A stretch of DNA of 64,000 nucleotides from Bog-756 sp963734395 (lineage in GTDB: Bacteria > Actinomycetota > Acidimicrobiia > Acidimicrobiales > RAAP-2), in NCBI GenBank assembly GCA_963734395.1, contig CAVTGY010000007.1, forward strand, positions 1,240,001 through 1,304,000, read 5' to 3'. This document shows, piece after piece, positions 58,257-64,000 of this stretch. The notes under the pieces were generated by a model that worked only from the letters and a program-made list of their open reading frames with translations, searched no databases and was not told the origin of the DNA. Position numbers and translations under genes: made by a program. Each line of letters starts with the position of its first letter. Within the stretch, counting starts at the first letter, position 1.

Positions 58257-60740
58257 AGGCGGTGATCATGGCTGGAGGTGAGGGCACCCGGCTTCGCCCG
58301 CTGACCTCGAACCAGCCCAAGCCGATGTTGCCGATGGCCAACATTCCGATGATGGAGCACGTGGTCAATTTGTTGCGGCAGCACGGATTCGAGGACATCG
58401 TGGTCACCGTGGCCTTCATGGCCAACGCCATCCGGACCTACTTCGGAGATGGTTCCGAATTCGGCGTCCGTATGGTGTACGCCACCGAGTCCACCCCATT
58501 GGGCACCGCCGGCTCGGTGAGGAATGCCCGCGACGAGCTCGATGAGCGATTCCTGGTCCTCTCCGGCGATGTACTCACCGACATCGACCTCGCCCAGGTG
58601 GTGGATTTCCATGACGCTCGAGGTGGACTGGCCACGCTGGCATTGAAGGCGGTGGACAATCCCCTCGAGTTCGGCATCGTGATCACCCGCGAAGACGGAT
58701 CGATCGAACGATTCCTCGAAAAGCCGACGTGGGGACAGGTGTTCAGCGACACCATCAACACCGGCATCTACGTACTGGAGCCGGAGATCTTCGACTTCAT
58801 TCCCGAAGGTCTCCCGGTGGACTTCTCCGGAGACTCGTTCCCGGAGGCGCTCGCTGCCGGCAAGCCCCTCTTCGGATACGTTGCCGACGGCTATTGGGAG
58901 GACGTCGGTACGCTCGAGGCCTACCTGAAGGCCCACCAGGACATCCTCGATCAGCGTGTCCAAGTGGAGATCAAGGGATTCGAACTCCGTCCTCGGGTGT
59001 GGCTGGGAAAGGGCGCAGACATCGACCCAAGCGTGGTCATCGACGGTCCCGCGGTCATCGGCGACAACTGCGTGATCGGACCGGGGGCACGGATCGGCGA
59101 GTACTGCACGCTGGGGCGCAATGTTCGGATCGGTGACAACGCGGTTCTGCAACACTCGGTCGTCCACGACAACGCCTACCTGGGATCCAGCGTCCGGATC
59201 GACGGGAGTGCGCTCGGTCGCGGTTCGGATCTACGGCAGGGGGTCCGATGCGAACAAGGCGTGGTTCTCGGGGATGAGTGCTTGATCGGAGCCCACGCCG
59301 AGATCAAGGCCGGTGTCAAGGTCTACCCGTTCAAGAGGGTGGAAGCGGGAGCCACCGTCAACTCGTCGATTGTCTGGGAGTCCATGGGAGCTCGCTCGCT
59401 CTTCGGCCGGGACGGAGTACGGGGACTGGCCAATGTGGACATCAGCCCCGAACTGGCGGTCCGCCTTTCGATGGCCTGGGCGTCCACGTTCGAAAAGGGG
59501 GCCACGGTCACCACCTCGCGGGATACCAGTCGGGCGGCCCGGGTGATCAAGCGGGCGATCATGGTCGGTTGCAATGCCGCCGGCGTGAATGTCGACGACC
59601 TCGAAGCAGCCACGGTACCGGTTACCCGATTCGAGACTGCCGCATCGCCCAGCAAGGCGGGTGTCACCGTACGGTTGGCACCCGACGACCCGCAATCGGT
59701 GGTGTTCCGGTTCTTCGACAAAGAGGGGATAGACGTCGACGAAACGACCCAGCGGAAGATCGAACGGCTCTACCATCGCGAGGATTTCCGCCGTGTGTTG
59801 GCCTCGGAGATCGGCGACATCGGGTTCCCGCCGCGATTGGTGGAGCACTATACGGCCGCTCTCATTGATTCGGTTGATCTGTCGCCACGCGCCGGCTGCC
59901 GACCTCAAACTGGTCCTCGACTACTCATTCGGGACGACCAGCTTCGTCATGCCCAATTTGTTGGCCAAGCTCGAGGCCGACGTCCTGGTCGTCAATCCCT
60001 ACGCAAATACGGCAAATGTGCTGACCTTCGACGACCAGAGAAGTGCCGCCCGGGTCTCTGAGCTGGTCCGCGCCTCGGGTGCCCACCTGGGTGCTGTTCT
60101 CGACCCTGGTGGTGAGTATCTGTCGGTGGTCGACGACCTGGGACATGCCCTCACTGACAACGAAGCCCTGTTGGTCCTGTTGACGCTGGTGACCGAGGCC
60201 AATCCCTCCGCGAGGGTGGCGCTTCCTGTGGCTGCCAGCCGAGCCGCAGAGGAGATCTGCACCAAGTCAGGTGCCGAGATCGTCTGGACCAAGCTTTCCG
60301 CCTCGCATCTGATGGAGGTGGCCAGATCCGAGCACGTCACCCTCGCCGCCAGCCAGTCGGGAGGATTTATCTTCCCCCGCTTCCTTCCCGCCTACGATGC
60401 CGCGGCCACGCTGGTCAACCTGCTGGCGCTGTTGACCGCCACCGGTGAAAAGCTCTCCGATCTGGTCGCCGCTCTTCCCCCGGTGCACATCGTCCACCAG
60501 GAGGTTCGGACGCCGTGGGATCAAAAGGGGATGCTCATGCGCAGCCTTGTGGAACGTTCACAGGGCCGTGACCTGGTATTGGTGGACGGCGTAAAGATCA
60601 TCGAGGACGACGGATGGGTCCTGGTTCTACCCGATCCGGAAGAGCCGGTCACCCACGTATGGGCCGAAGCAGGCAGTGACGCCGCCGCACGGGCCCGAGT
60701 CCAGCAGAACGCCGTCCGGCTCGAACACCTTCTGCGCTGA
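58253..60740 (+). CDS. nucleotidyltransferase / phosphomannomutase-like fusion, frame-disrupted
   Basis: Two enzymes in one chain of about 829 residues. Residues 1-230 are a sugar-nucleotide transferase (AVIMAGGEGTRLRPLT, LSGDVLTDIDL, GYWEDVGTLEAYLK). Residues 260-370 are left-handed beta-helix hexapeptide repeats (GPAVIGDNCVIGPGARIG). From about 380 a phosphohexomutase-type module follows: SIVWESMGARSLFGRDGVRGL at its start carries a Gly-Arg-Asp-Gly phosphoserine-loop equivalent, and ILDYSFGTTSFVMP-like LDYSFGTTSFVMPNL lies later. The usual active Ser loop TASHNP is not seen, so mutase activity is doubtful. The frame shifts at about 59885-59895 before ADLKLVLDYSFG. A role in polysaccharide or mannosylated lipid precursors fits the adjacent pgsA, as inference. 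Confidence 0.83.
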
Positions 60741-60817
60741 GCGGCCCGGCCGCGACCAAAGGAGAGGTGCCCGGTGTCGGGGATGCCGCGGCCTCGGCGC
60801 CTGGCGGCCGGGTCAGG

Positions 60818-60823
60818 TATCGT
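60818..60823 (+). promoter_or_regulatory. -10 element TATCGT of gcvH, leaderless spacing
   Basis: TATCGT ends eight bases before ATG 60832; the same hexamer serves mihF. Confidence 0.58.
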
Positions 60824-60831
60824 CCGCAGCT

Positions 60832-61212
60832 ATGAATGTGCCCGACGAATTGCGATACTCGGCCGACCACGAATGGGTCCGGACCGAGGGCGACCGGGTC
60901 AAGGTGGGAATCACCGACTACGCACAGGATGCCCTGGGAGACGTGGTTTTCGTCGATCTTCCGATGGTGGGTGCGACCGTGGAGGCCGGGGGCGTACTGG
61001 GCGAGGTCGAATCGACCAAGTCGGTCTCCGAGATCTATTCTCCGATGGCCGGTGAGGTGGTCGAGGTCAACACGGCGCTGGCGGATGCCCCTGAGATCCT
61101 CAATACCGATCCCTACGGTGAGGGTTGGATCTGCCAGATCGTGCCGGCTGATCCGACTTCGGTGGAGACCCTGCTCGATTCGAGTGGCTATCGTCAACTG
61201 ACCGACGGTTGA
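60832..61212 (+). CDS. gcvH: glycine cleavage system H protein
   Basis: Lipoyl carrier shuttling the aminomethyl group. YSADHEWVRTEGDRVKVGITDYA opens the protein in parts, and the lipoylated Lys is in EVESTKSVSEIYSPM near residue 63. There are 126 residues. No glycine riboswitch precedes it and no gcvT or gcvP is nearby. The order gcvH, FHA protein, MerR, nuclease equals mycobacterial gcvH-garA-Rv1828-Rv1829. GarA controls 2-oxoglutarate and glutamate flux there, which makes the korAB genes 8 kb away of interest. Confidence 0.95.
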   Translation: MNVPDELRYSADHEWVRTEGDRVKVGITDYAQDALGDVVFVDLPMVGATVEAGGVLGEVESTKSVSEIYSPMAGEVVEVNTALADAPEILNTDPYGEGWICQIVPADPTSVETLLDSSGYRQLTDG

Positions 61213-61250
61213 TCGCTGCGACTCGGCGTGCGGACCTAGCGAGCGAGGAG

Positions 61251-61748
61251 ATGGGAGCGGCTACCGTGGTTGTCGTGTTCTGCCCCAGTTGCGGTCATCG
61301 CAATCCCGCCGGCGTCAACTTCTGTTCGTCGTGCGGTACGTCGTTGATGACCTCGGCTCCGGATACGTCGGTGTCCATGACTCCGATCGACGAACAGGGC
61401 GACGGCACCGAGGACGAGACTTCCTTCGGTCTCCTTGAACTCCCCCGCGGAGTCGGACTGCTGGTGGTGAAGCGCGGTACCGACGTGGGAGTGCGCTTCA
61501 CGCTCGAGACCGGGATAACCCAGGCCGGCAGGCATCCCGAGAGTGGCATCTTTCTCGATGACATCACGGTGTCCCGTCGCCATGCGGAGTTCGTCACCCA
61601 GGAGCAGATCACCACCGTACGGGACGTCGGTTCGCTCAACGGGACCTACGTCAACCGCGAGCGGATCGAAGAAGTGCGGCTGTCGAGTGGCGACGAGGTA
61701 CAGATCGGAAAGTTCAAACTCCTCTATCTGGTGGCAACGGGCGAATGA
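61251..61748 (+). CDS. garA: FHA-domain signalling protein with zinc ribbon (GarA-like)
   Basis: Forkhead-associated protein that binds phosphothreonine. The N-terminus has a zinc ribbon FCPSCGHRNPAGVNFCSSCG (C-x2-C twice), absent from mycobacterial GarA. An acidic stretch with DETSFG may be the counterpart of the phosphorylated ETTS switch. The FHA core is complete: AGRHPESGIFLDD, TVSRRHAEF and DVGSLNGTYVN. The start is uncertain: TTG 61209 overlaps gcvH, ATG 61251 is listed, and GTG 61266 or 61275 would put the zinc ribbon at the very N-terminus. Kinase-controlled regulation of central carbon enzymes is inferred from synteny. Confidence 0.85.
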   Translation: MGAATVVVVFCPSCGHRNPAGVNFCSSCGTSLMTSAPDTSVSMTPIDEQGDGTEDETSFGLLELPRGVGLLVVKRGTDVGVRFTLETGITQAGRHPESGIFLDDITVSRRHAEFVTQEQITTVRDVGSLNGTYVNRERIEEVRLSSGDEVQIGKFKLLYLVATGE

Positions 61749-61788
61749 ACATGGCGATCGCAGCGATCTCGGACGATGGGTCGGGCAG

Positions 61789-63000
61789 ATGACCACCAGG
61801 TCGTATCTGTCCATCGGGGACGTGCTGACCCTTCTCCGCCAGGAGTTTCCCGACGTGACCATCTCCAAGATCCGATTTCTGGAGAGCCAGGGACTGGTCA
61901 ATCCCGAACGAACCCCGTCGGGTTATCGCAAGTTCTACGAGCAGGATGTGGAGCGCCTTCGTTGGGTGCTCCGGCAACAAAGGGAACACTTCCTACCCCT
62001 CAAGGTCATCAAGGACCGGTTGGGAGATGAAGTCGAGGATTCAGGGTCAGCCCCCGATTCACCTGATCTCTCCGCGCCGAGCCGATCCGCACAAAGGGAA
62101 AACTCCGCCGACGGCCAACCGTCGGAGGATCATGCACCCGATCTGGTCGACGAGGCCGCGCTGGTAGCCCACGGCGCCAGACCTGAATCAGGAGCCGCCG
62201 TAGTGACGACACGGCTGGCGGCTGAAGGCGCAACCCTTCCCGGGATCGAAACAGGGCTGCGCGCGGTGGCGAGCCCCGGACCGTCGAGGCCATCCCATAC
62301 GACGAGCGCGTCTTCACCGAACGCGCCCAACGCTGATGCATTCGGTGTCGCCGGCGGATTGCACTCGTCGTCGGCGGATCGATCGGTGCCGCCCGGTCGG
62401 GTCGAAGAGAAGGCAACTGCCGGCACGGAAGGACCGAAGTCTCCCGCTCGTAGGCCAGGGTCCGAGTCGGCCGCGGGTCGGTCCTCTCCTGGCCACCGAG
62501 GCGATGGGCCTGTAGTTCCCGCCGCCGATCGTCCGTCGAAAGCGGCCAAGCCGGGACCAAAGTCGCCGGCTCGGCCGTCGCCCACTCCCGCGGCCCAGGA
62601 TGGGGATCCACCGGTCGGCGGCGCTCGGCTGTCGATCGAAGAACTGTCGTCGGCCTGCGACCTGGATGTCGCCGTCCTCCTCGAGCTCCAAGAGTTCGGG
62701 CTCCTGTGTCCGAAGAACGTCGCCGGCCTCGAGTATTTCGACGAAGCCAGTCTGGCCGTGGCCACCTTGGCCGCCAACTTCGCCCGGTTCGGCATCGAGC
62801 CCCGCCATCTGCGGCTCTACAAGAACGCCGCCGACCGGGAGGCCGGTTTCGTCGAGCAGATTCTGCTCCCGCTGGTGAGGCAGCGAAACCCCGAGGCCCT
62901 GGCCAGGGCACAGCAAACGGCTGACGAGCTCGCCGGGCTGGGACAACAGCTGCGCGCCGCTCTGCTCCGACGGGCTTTGGCCGACCTCCTCGACGGCTGA
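61789..63000 (+). CDS. MerR-family regulator, FtsR/Rv1828-like, with enlarged linker
   Basis: N-terminal winged helix of MerR type: YLSIGDVLTLLRQEFPDVTI, SKIRFLESQGLVNPERTPSGYRKFYEQD in parts, and FLPLKVIKDRLG. The C-terminal 120 residues match the Rv1828 effector and dimer domain (LSIEELSSACDLDVAVLLEL, EPRHLRLYKNAADREAGF). Between them lies about 190 residues of Pro/Ser/Ala/Gly-rich low-complexity sequence; mycobacterial homologues total about 250 residues, against 403 here. Corynebacterial FtsR activates ftsZ, so a cell-division role is likely but inferred. Start ATG 61789. Confidence 0.86.
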   Translation: MTTRSYLSIGDVLTLLRQEFPDVTISKIRFLESQGLVNPERTPSGYRKFYEQDVERLRWVLRQQREHFLPLKVIKDRLGDEVEDSGSAPDSPDLSAPSRSAQRENSADGQPSEDHAPDLVDEAALVAHGARPESGAAVVTTRLAAEGATLPGIETGLRAVASPGPSRPSHTTSASSPNAPNADAFGVAGGLHSSSADRSVPPGRVEEKATAGTEGPKSPARRPGSESAAGRSSPGHRGDGPVVPAADRPSKAAKPGPKSPARPSPTPAAQDGDPPVGGARLSIEELSSACDLDVAVLLELQEFGLLCPKNVAGLEYFDEASLAVATLAANFARFGIEPRHLRLYKNAADREAGFVEQILLPLVRQRNPEALARAQQTADELAGLGQQLRAALLRRALADLLDG

Positions 63001-63104
63001 CCGGCATCCACCACGGCTGACGGACCCACGATCCGGTCGTCGGGCGCCGAGTATTCGAGGGAATCGGGGCAAAGGCCCTGATCGCACATTTGGCCTCCGC
63101 CGAG

Positions 63105-63110
63105 TAAGTT
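63105..63110 (+). promoter_or_regulatory. -10 element TAAGTT of the bifunctional nuclease gene, leaderless spacing
   Basis: TAAGTT ends seven bases before ATG 63118. Confidence 0.52.
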
Positions 63111-63117
63111 TGCTCCC

Positions 63118-63633
63118 ATGGTCGAAGTGCGGCTTCGGGCGGTGCGTGTGGACCTCCAGTCCAACACGCCCGTGTTGCTCCTTCAGGAATCGGAGGGGCT
63201 CGGCCGCACCCTGCCCATATTCATCGGGGCACCCGAGGCCACCGCCATCGCCTTTGCCCTCCAGGGCATGGACACCCCCCGACCCATGACCCACGACCTC
63301 ATCCGTGACCTCCTCGACGTGCTGGCAGCTGACTTGATCCGAGTCGTGATCACCGAGCTGAAGACCGCTACCTATTTCGCCGAGATCGTTCTCCGACATG
63401 GTGAACGAGAGATTCCGGTGTCGTCCAGACCTTCGGACGCGGTGGCGGTGGCGGTCCGTACCGGAGCACCCCTCTTCGTGTCCGACGATCTCATGGACAC
63501 CGAAGGGATCATGCTGGCCGTCGACGAGGAGGACGAAGAGGACTCCGATGACGATGGGGCCAACCCCGACGAGCTGGTCGGCGAGTTCAGGAATTTTCTC
63601 GACTCCATCCGTCCTGAGGACTTCTCCTCGTAA
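63118..63633 (+). CDS. bifunctional nuclease domain protein (DUF151, Rv1829-like)
   Basis: A 171-residue protein with the bifunctional nuclease (BFN) fold: PVLLLQESEGLGRTLPIFIG, then EATAIAFALQG, RPMTHDLIRDLL, YFAEIVLRHGEREIPVSSRPSDAVAVAVR (in parts) and APLFVSDDLM. Plant relatives cleave RNA and DNA; the bacterial role is not settled. A 35-residue acidic C-terminal tail (DEEDEEDSDDD) is added. It is adjacent to the FtsR-like gene as in mycobacteria. Confidence 0.88.
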   Translation: MVEVRLRAVRVDLQSNTPVLLLQESEGLGRTLPIFIGAPEATAIAFALQGMDTPRPMTHDLIRDLLDVLAADLIRVVITELKTATYFAEIVLRHGEREIPVSSRPSDAVAVAVRTGAPLFVSDDLMDTEGIMLAVDEEDEEDSDDDGANPDELVGEFRNFLDSIRPEDFSS

Positions 63634-63755
63634 ACGACACAGACGCCAGACGTCGCCGCTCGACGCCCGACCGACCGGTGGTTCACCCGCCGGCAGCTGC
63701 CCCCGAACGCTCGATCGCCTAGCCTCCAACAGGAGCCGAGGAGGAGAGAGAGTCC

Positions 63756-64000
63756 ATGGGAATCAGCACGTGCCGGAAGGCCTTGGTGGCGGGGGGTTTG
63801 TGTTGCGGGGTCGTTCTGGGGGCCTGCTCATCCACGTCGTCGTCCCCGACGACCACCGAATCCCCTTCGTCGACGAGCGGATCGTCGGTGAGCACGTCCT
63901 CGAGCCCGTCGACGAGTTCGACCTCGCCCCCCACCACGACATCGGGGGTGTCGCCGTGCACAACGGCCGGCCTCGCCGGCAGCGTCGTCGGGAGCAGCGG
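63756..64000 (+). CDS. lipoprotein, 5' part only (possible DUF4232)
   Basis: Runs off the window end. The N-terminus GISTCRKALVAGGLCCGVVLGAC ends in a lipobox Cys (VLGAC), then about 45 residues of Ser/Thr/Pro spacer typical of actinobacterial cell-envelope lipoproteins. The last visible residues CTTAGLAGSVVGSS resemble the start of a DUF4232 domain, but too little is shown to be sure. A GAGGAGAGAG ribosome-binding site precedes ATG 63756, and TAGCCT at 63720-63725 could be its -10, so this gene would have an ordinary leader. Confidence 0.7.
   Translation, partial: MGISTCRKALVAGGLCCGVVLGACSSTSSSPTTTESPSSTSGSSVSTSSSPSTSSTSPPTTTSGVSPCTTAGLAGSVVGSS

Noticed and set aside
60741..60831. Glycine riboswitch before gcvH
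   Set aside because: The space is too short and a leaderless promoter abuts the start codon.

Overview
The window is chromosomal DNA of a high-GC actinobacterium, most likely of class Acidimicrobiia. The 16S and 23S sequences look actinobacterial. So do an mIHF-type nucleoid protein, a helicase-dead PriA, the arg cluster order C-J-B-D-F-R-G-H, and a gcvH-FHA-merR-nuclease cluster that matches the mycobacterial garA locus. No transposon, prophage, tRNA gene or CRISPR array was seen. This is core housekeeping DNA with one mobile-type element: a group I intron inside the 23S rRNA gene.

Layout. Bases 1-3434: end of pyrimidine synthesis (carB 3' part, pyrD, pyrF). 3491-6657, minus strand: an unknown protein and the 5-oxoprolinase genes pxpBC (fused) and pxpA. 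6804-14949: mihF, gmk, rpoZ, coaBC, metK, priA, def, fmt, rpe. 14946-18801: ribD, ribBA, ribH, hisG, with no riboflavin synthase gene in the cluster. 18804-21297: a cold-shock-like protein, then an MFS transporter and a DUF1844 protein on the minus strand. 21497-27497: infC, rpmI, rplT, an rRNA methyltransferase, pheS, pheT. 27536-36126: arginine cluster behind ArgR-type operator repeats. 36163-39952: a DipZ-like thiol transporter, a lipoprotein, an ECF sigma factor and its anti-sigma factor. 40031-46000: one complete rRNA operon (promoter, leader, 16S, spacer, 23S with intron, 5S, terminator hairpin). 46111-52963: purU, a TPR protein, class I aldolase, korA, korB, a DUF1697 protein. 53001-57491, minus strand: a membrane protein, a lipoprotein with seven Cys-pair repeats, a DUF1015 protein, a tiny hydrophobic ORF, and an MFS transporter behind a 12-codon leader ORF. 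57603-64000: pgsA, a sugar-nucleotide/phosphomannomutase fusion, gcvH, FHA protein, MerR (FtsR-like), bifunctional nuclease and the start of a lipoprotein.

Three signals stand out. First, a 342-nt ORF-less group I intron (44410-44751) interrupts helix 69 of the 23S gene. Its P1 (U-G at the splice site), P10, P7 with a bulged A, P8, P9 and terminal G can all be read directly. Second, thirteen start codons have a TANNNT hexamer ending 6-8 nt upstream, with an appreciable Shine-Dalgarno match generally absent. This implies widespread leaderless transcription, and one case drives a leader peptide coupled to an MFS gene. Third, about a dozen 1-2 base frame disruptions sit in otherwise intact core genes (carB, priA, pheS, argF, argH, dipZ and others). 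They look more like assembly error than biology, and they should be kept in mind whenever a gene here is called broken.
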